DNA from: Methylorubrum thiocyanatum
GTDB taxonomy: Bacteria > Pseudomonadota > Alphaproteobacteria > Rhizobiales > Beijerinckiaceae
Direction of reading: 5' to 3'
Assembly: GCA_014138645.1 (NCBI GenBank)
Contig: JACJIB010000007.1
Coordinates: 1 to 64,000 of the forward strand
Length of the DNA: 64,000 nucleotides
In this document: positions 7,286-15,393 of the stretch, in pieces
How the letters are laid out: every line of letters starts with the position of its first letter
How positions within the stretch are numbered: position 1 is the stretch's first letter
Position numbers and translations under genes: made by a program
Notes under the pieces: generated by a model
Told to the model about the DNA's origin: nothing
Seen by the model: the letters and a program-made list of their open reading frames with translations, nothing else
Databases searched by the model: none

Positions 7286-8584
7286 TCAGCGCAGGAGCTG
7301 GAGGATGCCCTGCTGGGCGGTGTTGGCGAGCGAGAGCGCCGAGACGCCGAGGGACTGCCGGGTCGACAGCGCCTGGCTGTTGGCCGCCTCCTCGTTCATG
7401 TCGGCGTTGACGAGATTGGCCGCGCCGGTGTCGAGGATGTTGCCGACCTGCCGGCTGAAGTCCTGGCGCACCTGCACGTTCGACAGGTTCGAGCCGAAGC
7501 CCGATTGCAGGCTCTTCAGGCTGGCGAGCGCGGTCTTCAGCGTGTCCTGCATCGCCGACAGGCCCTTGTCGGTCTGGATGTTAAACTCGCCGGTCGCCGC
7601 AGTGCCGTTCACCGCCTTCGACACGCCGAGGCTGTCGGCGGTGAGCTTGCGCCCGGCGATGGTCAGCTTCGACTGGTCGGACCCGGTCTTCTCGTTGAAG
7701 ATCACGCTCAGCGCGTCGCCACCGAGCAGGTTGGTGCCGTTGAAGCCGGAATCCTTGGCGATCTGGTCGATCTGGGTGCGCAGGTCGTTGAACTGCGAGG
7801 CCAGCGCCGTGCGGGCCGCCGACGTCTTGTCGTTGGTCAGGCCGGTCGTGTAGGCGCCCGCCGTCAGGCCGAGTTCGTCGTTGCCGTTGCCGCTCTGGGC
7901 ATCCGTCAAGGCGGCAGCCGCGGTCGCGCCGCCGCCGATGCCGACCTTGAGCTTGTCGGAGTTGCCCGTCACCGTGAGCTTGCCGGCGTCGTCGACCGCG
8001 GCCGTGGCAAGGCCCGAGGCGTTGATCGCGTCGACGAGGTCGCCGACCGTCGAGGTCGGGGTCAGGGCGCGGGTGAAGGTGTTCTCGCCGTCCGTCAGCG
8101 TGACGGAGAGAGCGGCTCCGGAGATGCCGAGCGCCCCGGCCGCCGTGTCGCTTGGGGGAGCGGCGGTCCCTCCGAGCGCCATGTTCATCACCGTCGTACG
8201 CAGGCTGGTGCCGGCGGCCTTCGCCTGGGCGGCGGTGGCGAGGGCCGTCCCGGTCACGGTCGGCCGATTGGCGGCGGCGTCGGACTGGGCCTGCGCGATG
8301 GTCGATTGCAGCGACTTCACGAGGTCGGCGATCTTCGAGGCACCGGTGTTGGCGGCCTGGATGGTCTGGATGCCGTTGGAGATGCCGTCGAGCAGGCCCG
8401 ACAGGGCGGAGGAGCGGTCGGAGAGGCTTTGGGCGGTGAAGAAGTTCACCGGGTTGTCGAGAGCCGAGTTGACCTTCTTACCCGTCGAGAGCCGGTTCTG
8501 GTTCGTGGCAGCCAGGGCGGCGGTGTCCTGCAGCGAGAGCAGGTTCTGACGCGTCGCGGCGGACAAGGTGATCGATGAGGACAT
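7286..8584 (-). CDS. Flagellin
   Basis: A 432-residue structural protein of the flagellar filament. The N-terminal coiled region (Leu/Asn-rich, with SLQDTAALAATNQNRLSTGKK near 17-37 and GLLDGISNGIQTIQAANTG near 70) and the C-terminal helix ending ALSLANTAQQGILQLLR are the two conserved D0/D1 halves. The middle is variable and Ala/Thr/Gly-rich, as is normal. ATG at 8584 gives the standard MSSSITLS start, and the upstream codons are excluded. It is complete and, unusually, sits on a tRNA island beside two AraC-type regulators and a PilZ protein. It could be an extra or replacement filament protein; whether the chromosome has other flagellins cannot be seen here. Confidence 0.93.
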   Translation of the reverse strand: MSSSITLSAATRQNLLSLQDTAALAATNQNRLSTGKKVNSALDNPVNFFTAQSLSDRSSALSGLLDGISNGIQTIQAANTGASKIADLVKSLQSTIAQAQSDAAANRPTVTGTALATAAQAKAAGTSLRTTVMNMALGGTAAPPSDTAAGALGISGAALSVTLTDGENTFTRALTPTSTVGDLVDAINASGLATAAVDDAGKLTVTGNSDKLKVGIGGGATAAAALTDAQSGNGNDELGLTAGAYTTGLTNDKTSAARTALASQFNDLRTQIDQIAKDSGFNGTNLLGGDALSVIFNEKTGSDQSKLTIAGRKLTADSLGVSKAVNGTAATGEFNIQTDKGLSAMQDTLKTALASLKSLQSGFGSNLSNVQVRQDFSRQVGNILDTGAANLVNADMNEEAANSQALSTRQSLGVSALSLANTAQQGILQLLR

Positions 8585-8689
8585 GGAGCGAGGATCCTTG
8601 CGTGTCCGACGCACGATGTCGGATGCCCCAAATGCTCTCTTCTCAAGGTTTATTGGTGGGTAATATTTCTTCCATGCTTAGATGTATTG

Positions 8690-8727
8690 TGTCTACTATC
8701 GTCCCGACTATGTCTACTGACGTCCCG
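8690..8727. promoter_or_regulatory. Two direct 17-bp sites 21 bp apart in the flagellin/AraC intergenic region
   Basis: TGTCTACT-NN-CGTCCCG occurs at 8690-8706 and again at 8711-8727, a period of exactly 21 bp (two helix turns). AraC-type activators commonly bind two directly repeated half-sites about 21 bp apart. The sites lie in an AT-richer gap between the divergent flagellin and first AraC-type gene. They are a good candidate operator for one or both adjacent regulators. Confidence 0.55.
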
Positions 8728-8825
8728 TTCCAAATTTCAGTGCGCTATTCGCGGTGTTTTTCGAGGCGGTGCTTGACCTCACCTCACCGGTGCTGAATGG
8801 AGGGGGCCAAGTGGGGGGCCTCGGG

Positions 8826-9824
8826 ATGCAGACAGAGGCGGTTGAGACGGACTTTTCGCTGATCGACGACGAGCGCCTCCGTAGGGAGGCCTGGGTTCGG
8901 GCGATTGCGCCGGTCTACGAAACGCAGATCGACAAGATGGCTCCGGTCCCGCGGACGGTAAGCTTTCGTTCGTGGAAGCTCGGGCACGTGCTCTTCAACC
9001 ACATGCGAGCTTCTGCCCAGGCGGTCGAGCGGACGCGCTCACAGATCGCGACGCAGGGTGTGGATCATGTCGTCTTGCGCCTCTACACGTCCGGGCGCAC
9101 CGGCATCGACACCGCCGACGGCGAAGCCGAGATCCCCCGTGGGGGAGTGGTTCTGTTCGATCTCGCGCAGCGTGCCCGCTCCGTCACCCACGAGATGGAA
9201 GGGCTGAATCTAGCCCTCCCACGCAGACTGTTCGACGTCCGCGTCGGTGAACTCTCCGCGCAGCATCTTCGCATCTTCGACCAGGAGGGTGCTCCGCTCA
9301 TCCGCCTACTCGGCGACCATATGCACAACGTCTGGAAGAGCATCGACGGCCTGGACGCATGGCAGCGAACGCTTGTGTCCTCGGCGACGGTCGCCCTTTG
9401 CAATGCCGCGTTGACGCCGACCTCCGATAGCGCCCACAACCGCCCGGCAGTCGCCGCCATCGAGATCCGACAGTTCATCGAGGCCAACCTTGGACGGTCC
9501 GACCTCGGCGTGGAGATACTTTGCGCCCGTTTCGGGCTGTCGCGCACGCCAGTCTACGCCCTGTTCGAGGCCGATGGGGGCGTGATGACCTACATCCGCA
9601 ACCGGCGTCTCGCCCGGGCCATGCGCATGCTGTCCGGGGTCGAAGAAGGGCCGTCCCGCATCTCCGGCGTGGCCTATGCCTGCGGCTACGAAAACCTGAA
9701 GAGCTTCAGCAAGGCCTTCCATTCACGCTACGGCGTGAACCCGCGCGAGATCGACGTAGGCCACCGGATCGATGCCCACCGGGAGAGCGGCGCGACCCTT
9801 CTGTCTTGGATCAGGGAACTCTGA
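8826..9824 (+). CDS. AraC-family transcriptional regulator, copy 1
   Basis: A 332-residue regulator. Residues about 20-190 resemble the AraC-binding-like sensor domain (AraC_binding_2 type), and about 225-330 form the AraC DNA-binding domain with two HTH motifs (LGVEILCARFGLSRTPVYALF, then RISGVAYACGYENLKSFSKAF). The ATG at 8826 is chosen because the protein then lines up end to end with the neighbouring paralogue (DERLRREAW versus DERLRREVW near the N-terminus); the longer frame uses a GTG at 8754. It is divergent from flagellin and followed by the paralogue 7 bases later. Control of the flagellin gene is a reasonable inference. Confidence 0.9.
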   Translation: MQTEAVETDFSLIDDERLRREAWVRAIAPVYETQIDKMAPVPRTVSFRSWKLGHVLFNHMRASAQAVERTRSQIATQGVDHVVLRLYTSGRTGIDTADGEAEIPRGGVVLFDLAQRARSVTHEMEGLNLALPRRLFDVRVGELSAQHLRIFDQEGAPLIRLLGDHMHNVWKSIDGLDAWQRTLVSSATVALCNAALTPTSDSAHNRPAVAAIEIRQFIEANLGRSDLGVEILCARFGLSRTPVYALFEADGGVMTYIRNRRLARAMRMLSGVEEGPSRISGVAYACGYENLKSFSKAFHSRYGVNPREIDVGHRIDAHRESGATLLSWIREL

Positions 9825-9831
9825 GGGGCCT

Positions 9832-10833
9832 ATGGAGCCGGACGTTATCGACCCGGGTATTTCCGGCCTCCAAGACGAACGCCTTCGGCGGGAGGTCTGG
9901 ATCGAGACGGTCGCGCCGATCTGGACGGCTGCTCCGGACCGTACGGCGGCGAGCCCCTGGCAGGCCAGCTTCCGCGGCTGGAAGGTGGGCGGCATTCATC
10001 TCTACAAAACGTACTCCTCACCCCAGACCGTGGAGCGGACGCGGTCGCAGGTCGCGACCCTCGCCGTCGATCACGTCTATCTGCAGCAGCACCTGACCGG
10101 ACATTCGAGCGTCGAGGTGGCGTCCGACGAGCAGGCGATACCAGCCGGGACCATCGTCTTGGTCGACATGGCGCAGCCCGTCTTCGGTCGCTCGACGACG
10201 AGCGTTGACGGGACCAGCCTCTGCATTCCTCGCCGCCTATTCGATAGCCGGGTGGGGGAAGTGGGGCGGCTGCACAGGAGCAGGTTCGCCCGGACCGGGA
10301 ACCCGCTGAACAAGCTGCTCTCGGACCACATGCGGAACATGCAGGACTGCCTGGATACGTCGGACGAGGCACAGAGAACCATGCTCGCAACAGCGACGGT
10401 CTCGATATGCAACGCGATGCTCACACCCGCTTCGGACAGCGCCTACAACCGTCCGGCCGTCGTCGCTATCGAGATCCGACAATTCATCGAGGCCAATCTT
10501 GGACGGTCCGACCTCGGCGTAGAGATGCTCTGCGCCCGTTTCGGGCTATCGCGCACACCGGTCTACGCCCTGTTCGAAGCCGATGGAGGCGTGATGACCT
10601 ACATCCGCAATCGGCGCCTTGCGCAGGCCATGCGGATGCTCTCCGGGGTCGAGGAGGGACCGCCCCGCGTCTCCGGCGTAGCCTACGCCTGCGGCTACGA
10701 GAACCTGAAAAGCTTCAGCAAAGCTTTCCACGCCCACTACGGCGTGAACCCGCGGGATGTCGGAACGGGCCATCGGGTCGATGCCTATCGGGAGAACGGC
10801 GCGACATTGATGTCCTGGATGAAGGACCTCTGA
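9832..10833 (+). CDS. AraC-family transcriptional regulator, copy 2
   Basis: A 333-residue paralogue of the preceding gene. The C-terminal third is almost identical to copy 1 (for example DLGVEMLCARFGLSRTPVYA, and the ACGYENLKSFSKAFH segment), also at DNA level, while the N-terminal sensor halves are clearly diverged. That pattern suggests tandem duplication with continued exchange, or selection for the same DNA site with different inputs. The ATG at 9832 follows GAGGGGCCT, and the next gene (PilZ) starts two bases after its stop, so the three genes form one transcription unit. Confidence 0.9.
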   Translation: MEPDVIDPGISGLQDERLRREVWIETVAPIWTAAPDRTAASPWQASFRGWKVGGIHLYKTYSSPQTVERTRSQVATLAVDHVYLQQHLTGHSSVEVASDEQAIPAGTIVLVDMAQPVFGRSTTSVDGTSLCIPRRLFDSRVGEVGRLHRSRFARTGNPLNKLLSDHMRNMQDCLDTSDEAQRTMLATATVSICNAMLTPASDSAYNRPAVVAIEIRQFIEANLGRSDLGVEMLCARFGLSRTPVYALFEADGGVMTYIRNRRLAQAMRMLSGVEEGPPRVSGVAYACGYENLKSFSKAFHAHYGVNPRDVGTGHRVDAYRENGATLMSWMKDL

Positions 10834-10834
10834 G

Positions 10835-11476
10835 ATGCGCGGCCCGGAGATCGGTCACGCTGCCGAGGGTCATTCCGCCGCTCCGGTCTGGGAGCCGATG
10901 ATGGAGGGAGCCGGCACGACGAGCCGGGCCTCAGCGGTCATGTTGCCCGGACGCATCCTGCTCCCGCAAGGCGAGGAATGCACCTGCCGCTTCCTGTCGT
11001 CGGGCGACGACGATCTGCGCGCCGTCATCGAGAGGGACGTCGCTGTCGGCTCCCGGGTCGTTTGCCACGTCGATGGGCTTGGCGTCGTCGACGCGACGGT
11101 CAACCGCGTTTCGAGTGACGGCCTTCGACTGTCCCTGCAAGGGTCGCCGAACCGCAAAGCTCGCCTCGCGATGCGGCTTGCTTGGCATCGGGCCAGGCTA
11201 AACGGCCAAGCGGACAGGAGAGGCGCCGACCGGGTCACGCCCCTCGACCCGGTCGTCGAGGTGGCCCTGGCGGACGGAACGAATGTATCGGCCCGGATCG
11301 CCGACTTGTCCGCGACCGGAGCGGCGCTGGAGATGGCGGTGCCACCCCCGATGGGCGCTCCCCTGACCGTGGGGCGGCGTCGCGCTCATGTCGTCAGGCG
11401 CACGGATGCCGGGGTCGCCATCCGGTTCGTGCTGTCGCTCCGACCCGAGGACGTCACCGCCGATATCCGTCTCTGA
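10835..11476 (+). CDS. PilZ-domain protein (probable c-di-GMP receptor)
   Basis: A 213-residue protein. Residues about 125-210 form a PilZ domain with both c-di-GMP contact motifs intact: RxxxR (Arg129 to Arg133) and DxSxxG (Asp157, Ser159, Gly162). The N-terminal part (about 35-105) has a similar beta-rich pattern (VGSRVVCHVDGLGVV, then VSSDGLRLSL) and may be a degenerate second PilZ/YcgR-like domain. It starts two bases after the stop of the second AraC-type regulator. PilZ proteins commonly slow flagella or alter exopolysaccharide, so location beside flagellin supports a motility role; that part is inference. Confidence 0.85.
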   Translation: MRGPEIGHAAEGHSAAPVWEPMMEGAGTTSRASAVMLPGRILLPQGEECTCRFLSSGDDDLRAVIERDVAVGSRVVCHVDGLGVVDATVNRVSSDGLRLSLQGSPNRKARLAMRLAWHRARLNGQADRRGADRVTPLDPVVEVALADGTNVSARIADLSATGAALEMAVPPPMGAPLTVGRRRAHVVRRTDAGVAIRFVLSLRPEDVTADIRL

Positions 11477-11578
11477 TCCCATGTCCGGCGGGCCGATGTA
11501 GGCCGGCGTGGGCTCCGGCACTTCAGGAATCCCGTAGCCATGACAGGTGCACCTTCGCCCTGGCGACGAGAACGAACA

Positions 11579-11746
11579 TCACCGGAGCGGAAGTCCCCAA
11601 ATGTCGGTGAGCCCCCAGAGCGCCAAGCCGCGCCGCTGACGGTCCGCGGCGATGTCGTCGAGGCGTTCGGACGCCTTGCGCGCACGCTCGGCGGCACCTC
11701 GGTATCGCTCCTGCGACACGTCGAAACCAGAAAGATGCCTGCGCAT
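11579..11746 (-). CDS. 55-residue ORF at the end of the mobilization block
   Basis: In the relaxase frame, the last 55 codons from an ATG at 11746 read as a compact charged helix (FDVSQERYRGAAERARKASE and so on) ending in a hydrophobic ALWGLTDIWGLPL. Its ATG overlaps the TGA of the 72-residue ORF (sequence ATGA), the classic coupling signal. It may therefore be a separate small gene, or simply the C-terminus of the relaxase; the sequence does not settle this. No family is recognised. Confidence 0.4.
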   Translation of the reverse strand: MRRHLSGFDVSQERYRGAAERARKASERLDDIAADRQRRGLALWGLTDIWGLPLR

Positions 11747-12820
11747 CACCGCGCGGCGGGCTCCCGAGGCGGCACGGAGCCGTTCGAGCGCAGCGCCCGG
11801 ACCGTCTCGGCCATGTCCGCCACCGCCACCGTCAGGTCGGACAGCGCCTCCACCATGTCGTCGAAGCCCGACCCCTCCGATTCCGGGGGCGCCAGGGCCT
11901 CCAGGATACCCTTCAGCAGGGCCTCCATCGCGGTAAGGCGCTGCGTGATCTGCTGGTCTTCCACGTCCCACTCCTTCGAGGCTGAGCCCGGCCAATCGTT
12001 GCCTCACCTCCGCCGCGGGAATGCGTGCCCCCTCGACGCGGCGTGTCGCAGCGCCGACGAGGCGGGTCACGGGGTGAACGGTTCCGCTGGCGTCGACGAC
12101 GACGGGACCGGCCCGTCCCAACCGCAATTCGAGGCCGCGAGCCCGAAGGGCGGTGAGGAAGCCCGGCCCATCCGCCGTCTCGCGCCAGGCCGCCAGTGTC
12201 AGCCGGCGCAAGTCGTCGAGCGCGACCCCGGTGCGCTCCTCGATCAGGCGCTCCCGTGGGGTGAGGCGCGCCACCGGCCGCTTCGCTTCGGTGGACCCGG
12301 AGGCGACGAGCCAGTCGGCCACGCCGGAGTGGCCTTCGCGCCGAAGGCTATGGGCTACCGTCCGCGCATGCTTTGAGGGCACCGGCGCCAGCCCGAACTC
12401 GCATTCGACGATCCGGCCGCACTTCTCGCGGCGGGCATAGTCCCAGGACAGATCGACCACCGCGCCCGACGGACGGACCAAGCCATAGGCGCGATGCTCG
12501 TGCAGGCGACCGCCCTTGGCGTGCTCGACGCCGCAATAGGGCTGACCGGTCATGCCGAACTCGGTCTCGAACAGGGTCCAGAAGCGTGCCCGGGCCGCGG
12601 CGTTGTCGGCGATGGCCGGATCGGGGCTGCAGTAGACGTGATAGACAGGTCGGTCGGTGCGACCGCCCGCGGACTGCGCCACCAACTCGCGGAGCTGCTC
12701 CGTCAGGGTCGTGCTCCCGAGGCCGCGCGTCGGGATCACGACGACCTCGTTCTCGGCCTTCAGGAGGTGCCGCGCCAGGGCGCCCCCACGCCCGGTACCG
12801 CGGGTCGCACCTGAGATCAC
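11579..12820 (-). CDS. Relaxase (mobilization nuclease)
   Basis: A DNA-nicking relaxase of 413 codons with GTG start at 12820, which overlaps the stop of the MobC-like gene (GTGA). The first about 130 residues have the relaxase pattern: a Ser/Gly-rich start, VYHVYCSPDP, then a C-terminal histidine cluster EHAKGGRLHEHRAYG near 99-113 that would bind the catalytic metal. Residues about 285-355 in this frame are an improbable Gly/Pro/Arg-rich run, exactly where another frame encodes a well-formed 72-residue helix protein. The true relaxase may end near 11960-12006 after a small indel, or the overlap may be natural. The relaxase identity is good; the exact end is uncertain. Confidence 0.72.
   Translation of the reverse strand: MISGATRGTGRGGALARHLLKAENEVVVIPTRGLGSTTLTEQLRELVAQSAGGRTDRPVYHVYCSPDPAIADNAAARARFWTLFETEFGMTGQPYCGVEHAKGGRLHEHRAYGLVRPSGAVVDLSWDYARREKCGRIVECEFGLAPVPSKHARTVAHSLRREGHSGVADWLVASGSTEAKRPVARLTPRERLIEERTGVALDDLRRLTLAAWRETADGPGFLTALRARGLELRLGRAGPVVVDASGTVHPVTRLVGAATRRVEGARIPAAEVRQRLAGLSLEGVGRGRPADHAAPYRDGGPAEGYPGGPGAPGIGGVGLRRHGGGAVRPDGGGGGHGRDGPGAALERLRAASGARRAVMRRHLSGFDVSQERYRGAAERARKASERLDDIAADRQRRGLALWGLTDIWGLPLR
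11746..11964 (-). CDS. 72-residue helical protein overlapping the relaxase 3' end
   Basis: A GTG start preceded by GGAG at suitable distance opens a frame that reads MEDQQITQRLTAMEALLKG and continues as an acidic amphipathic helix (FDDMVEALSDLTVAVADMA). It has the balanced composition of a real protein, whereas the relaxase frame in the same DNA is Gly/Arg/Pro-rich. Its TGA overlaps the ATG of the 55-codon ORF. Small helical proteins of this kind often accompany relaxases on mobilizable elements. It resembles no family I can name. Confidence 0.55.
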   Translation of the reverse strand: MEDQQITQRLTAMEALLKGILEALAPPESEGSGFDDMVEALSDLTVAVADMAETVRALRSNGSVPPREPAAR

Positions 12821-13245
12821 GGTTCCGCCTGCCCCAGGGCGAGGGGAATCAGATGCGTGCGCGCCGCTTGCAGGCGATGGGCTGCTTCGGCCTCGTCCCT
12901 GGCACGGACGGCGCTGCCGGCTTCTGCGAGTTCGCGCAGGGCTGCGGCGACGGCGGCTTGATGCGCCTCCGGGATCCGTACCGGCCGGCCACTCCGCGCA
13001 TCGTCGGCGGACTGCAGGTCGAGCCGTTCCAGCAGGAGCCGTCGGACCCAAGCGCCTCCCGTGAGGCCGTCCCGGCGCGCGGCCCGGCCGATGGCTGCGC
13101 TGAGTTCACCGCTCATCCGGGTCACGAACCTTACGTGCAACCCACTCCTCCGCTTCTTCACGCCGGCCAGCGGTGCGGGAGCGGGACCGGTTCGGGGCGG
13201 GACAGGTGGGAGGGGCAGGATCGGGCGATACGGTGCGTCGTGCAT
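12817..13245 (-). CDS. MobC-like relaxosome accessory protein
   Basis: A 142-residue protein. After a Pro-rich N-terminus (PYRPILPLPPVPPRTGPAP), residues about 30-75 (RRSGLHVRFVTRMSGELSAA, then GGAWVRRLLLERL) have the ribbon-helix-helix pattern of MobC/NikA-type proteins that help a relaxase open the transfer origin. The C-terminus is a charged Ala-rich helix. ATG at 13245 is chosen; the upstream part of the open frame is Arg/Gly/Pro-rich and unlikely to be coding. Its TGA overlaps the relaxase GTG, so the two are coupled. Confidence 0.72.
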   Translation of the reverse strand: MHDAPYRPILPLPPVPPRTGPAPAPLAGVKKRRSGLHVRFVTRMSGELSAAIGRAARRDGLTGGAWVRRLLLERLDLQSADDARSGRPVRIPEAHQAAVAAALRELAEAGSAVRARDEAEAAHRLQAARTHLIPLALGQAEP

Positions 13246-13286
13246 GGCGATGGTGTCTTGAGGTTTCCGTTCGGGGGGGAGCGGGC

Positions 13287-13865
13287 TCACCGTCCGGGCG
13301 GCGGCCCGGCCGTCGGAGCGGTGGGGACGAGATCCGGGCCCCCGCCACCCTCGTCCCCGCGACCGCGTCGGCGGAGCGCTCGCTCCAGGGCGGCATCGCG
13401 ATGGGCCTTGATCGCGGCCATGACCGCGGGGGGCACGACCAGCGGCGCCGGTGGGGGCATGTGGTAGCGACGGGCGCGGGCCGCTTCCGCTTCCAGGGCG
13501 GTAAGCGCGCGTTCCCACATCGGGATGTCCTGAAGCATCCATGTGGCTGCGGCCTCCCGCTCGCCGCTCTCCACGAGAACCGGCTTCGCCCGCCATGCCG
13601 GAAGCCCGACCAGGCGCCGAGCGCGCTGCCAAGCCCAGATCTCGCCGCCCATGCCGAGGTAGAGACGTGTCATCTCATGGGCGCTGAGGCTGTCGATGAG
13701 ACCGGCGTCGAGGGCGCGCGCGTAGTCGCGGGTCGCAGTCGCCAGGGACGGCACGCGCGTCCGGCCGGGCGTCTCGGCCGAGGGGGCGACGCACAAAGGC
13801 AGGATCGCAACGGAGGGTGAAGCGGCGGGAGCCGCGGTGCGGCGACGTCGGAAGCGCGAGAACAT
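13287..13865 (-). CDS. Hypothetical protein upstream of mobC/relaxase
   Basis: A 192-residue protein starting MFSRFRRRRT at 13865, a basic N-terminus that could interact with DNA or membrane, followed by an Ala-rich stretch and then a mostly helical, Trp-containing body (SAHEMTRLYLGMGGEIWAWQ, then AAATWMLQDIPMWERAL). The C-terminus is a Pro-rich then Arg/Gly-rich tail. It ends 41 bases before the MobC-like gene on the same strand, so it is probably first gene of the mobilization operon. No family is recognised. Confidence 0.55.
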   Translation of the reverse strand: MFSRFRRRRTAAPAASPSVAILPLCVAPSAETPGRTRVPSLATATRDYARALDAGLIDSLSAHEMTRLYLGMGGEIWAWQRARRLVGLPAWRAKPVLVESGEREAAATWMLQDIPMWERALTALEAEAARARRYHMPPPAPLVVPPAVMAAIKAHRDAALERALRRRGRGDEGGGGPDLVPTAPTAGPPPGR

Positions 13866-14220
13866 GGTGACCGGTCCCGGCGCCCGGGGGCGGACGCCGC
13901 GCACGCGATGAAAGCACCCTCGCTCTATATTCCTAGTGGGATGCCATCTTTTCCTTCGACAATGTTGTCTGAGAGTTATCTCGGATTTTTCGATAAAATG
14001 CGCCATACCGATCCGACAAAGGCGAATTGGCATGCCATTCTTAGCTGCCTCTCAGGCGACGTGCACAGGCCGAATCGGCGCATTTGCATAGGAACAAACG
14101 TTCTATTCATCCATGAAGTGGGATGCCAACTATGGCTTGCGCTTCGATACTAGGGCGCGCCATTTGGCAGAACGGATCTGCACTGGAACAATCCAGCCTC
14201 GACCAGAACGAGGCTCAACG
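13866..14220. other. AT-rich intergenic region upstream of the mobilization operon
   Basis: This 355-bp gap between divergent genes is much richer in A/T than its surroundings. It holds the inverted pair AAATGCGCC (13996-14004)/GGCGCATTT (14077-14085), the 10-bp palindrome TGGCATGCCA (14028-14037), a repeated GTGGGATGCCA (about 13937 and 14118), and a 7-bp stem AGCCTCG/CGAGGCT (14195-14215) that covers the likely ribosome site of the next gene. Position and repeats make it the best candidate for the transfer origin; no nick site was recognised. Confidence 0.45.
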
Positions 14221-15393
14221 ATGCACCCGACCCTGACGACGCTCTTCCGATGGATTGGCTTCCTGCCGCCAAGCATTTCATCGGGACCCCGCAAGCCCCG
14301 TTTGGACCGGGCAGTCACGCCGCCGCTCGCGGTAGCCAACCGGGGTTCCGCTCCAGTCCGGGACCGGTCTGCGCATGAAAGTCACGTTGAGCCAGCCATG
14401 GCCGGCATGCTGACGCATGCCGTCCAAAGGACGCCGCCTGCGGCGGCATCCCCAGGGCTCCCGCCCATGGACCCGGTAACGATCCTGTCGCGCACAAACG
14501 ACCTGATTCCCGCGCCGTCGTCGCGGCAGACGACAGCCGCGTCTGAGCAGGACCGCGAAACCTTGGCTGTCGCCGCAGAAGCCCTGCCAACGAGGCAATC
14601 AGGGCCTGAAGCGGCTCGACCGAATCGGCCGATTGAGCACGCCGCCGATGCCAAAACGTCGCAGGCCTGGCCCGATCCGGACAACGGTAATCCTTGCCCT
14701 GAGCCGGTGCCATCAATGGTTCCACGGCACCAAAATGAAGGATTAAATGCGCGCGAACCGGTCTCGGAGGGATCGCCCCCCGACGACGTGCAAAAGGTGG
14801 TTTTTCCTGGCACGTCTGGGACTTCCGAGCGACCAGGGTATGACGCTCGCAAGGACGGTACACTCGATCCTTGCGCCAGCGCGGTGACTTCCGACGAGGG
14901 CGGCGCCCAGGGTTTGGTTGGGATCGCCCCGGTGCCCGAGGCCGCGGTTGACCTGCCGGCCGAGCGGAGTCTCCATCGTGCGGGAGAGGCGACCTCGCCG
15001 AGGCGCCGCATTCCCCCGCGGGTCTCGGCGAGGCCGCGCAGCGAGGAGTGGACCGATGACGAGCTTCTGACCCTGCCCGAGGCCGCGGCGCTTTTCTGGC
15101 CGGACGGTCCGATCACCACGAACACCCTGCGGACGGCCGGCCACCAAGGCACGCTGGCCATCACGAGGGTCGCAGGCAAGTTCTTCACCACCCCGATGGC
15201 GGTGCGCCGGATGGGGGCGGAGCACCCGGTCCCAGTGGCGCGGACACCGGAGGCGGTGCCGGACGTCTCGGCGCAGGCGCTGTTCCAGGTGAAGCTCGCC
15301 GAAGCGAAGCGCCTCGGGCGCGAACGCGCACGCCCCAAGCGTGCCGCGGAGAGACCTGCCGCGCCGGCCCCCAAGGGCAGGGCGGGGCAGTAG
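14221..15393 (+). CDS. Pro/Ala-rich protein with C-terminal HTH, upstream of the tyrosine recombinase
   Basis: A 390-residue protein from ATG 14221. The first about 275 residues are low-complexity, rich in Pro, Ala, Ser and Glu, and probably disordered. Residues about 280-340 (WTDDELLTLPEAAALFWPDG, then TTNTLRTAGHQGTLAITRVA and GKFFTT) look like an excisionase/MerR-type winged HTH, in which the 'LTLPEAAA' helix and a wing are typical. It precedes a tyrosine recombinase by 104 bases, so it may direct or regulate that enzyme. The longer frame from 14113 lacks a ribosome site. The stem at 14195-14215 could hide the GAGG site and limit translation. Confidence 0.65.
   Translation: MHPTLTTLFRWIGFLPPSISSGPRKPRLDRAVTPPLAVANRGSAPVRDRSAHESHVEPAMAGMLTHAVQRTPPAAASPGLPPMDPVTILSRTNDLIPAPSSRQTTAASEQDRETLAVAAEALPTRQSGPEAARPNRPIEHAADAKTSQAWPDPDNGNPCPEPVPSMVPRHQNEGLNAREPVSEGSPPDDVQKVVFPGTSGTSERPGYDARKDGTLDPCASAVTSDEGGAQGLVGIAPVPEAAVDLPAERSLHRAGEATSPRRRIPPRVSARPRSEEWTDDELLTLPEAAALFWPDGPITTNTLRTAGHQGTLAITRVAGKFFTTPMAVRRMGAEHPVPVARTPEAVPDVSAQALFQVKLAEAKRLGRERARPKRAAERPAAPAPKGRAGQ

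Noticed and set aside
7208..8578. 456-codon plus-strand frame opposite flagellin
   Set aside because: Shadow of the flagellin gene; Gly/Arg/Val-rich with no recognisable features.
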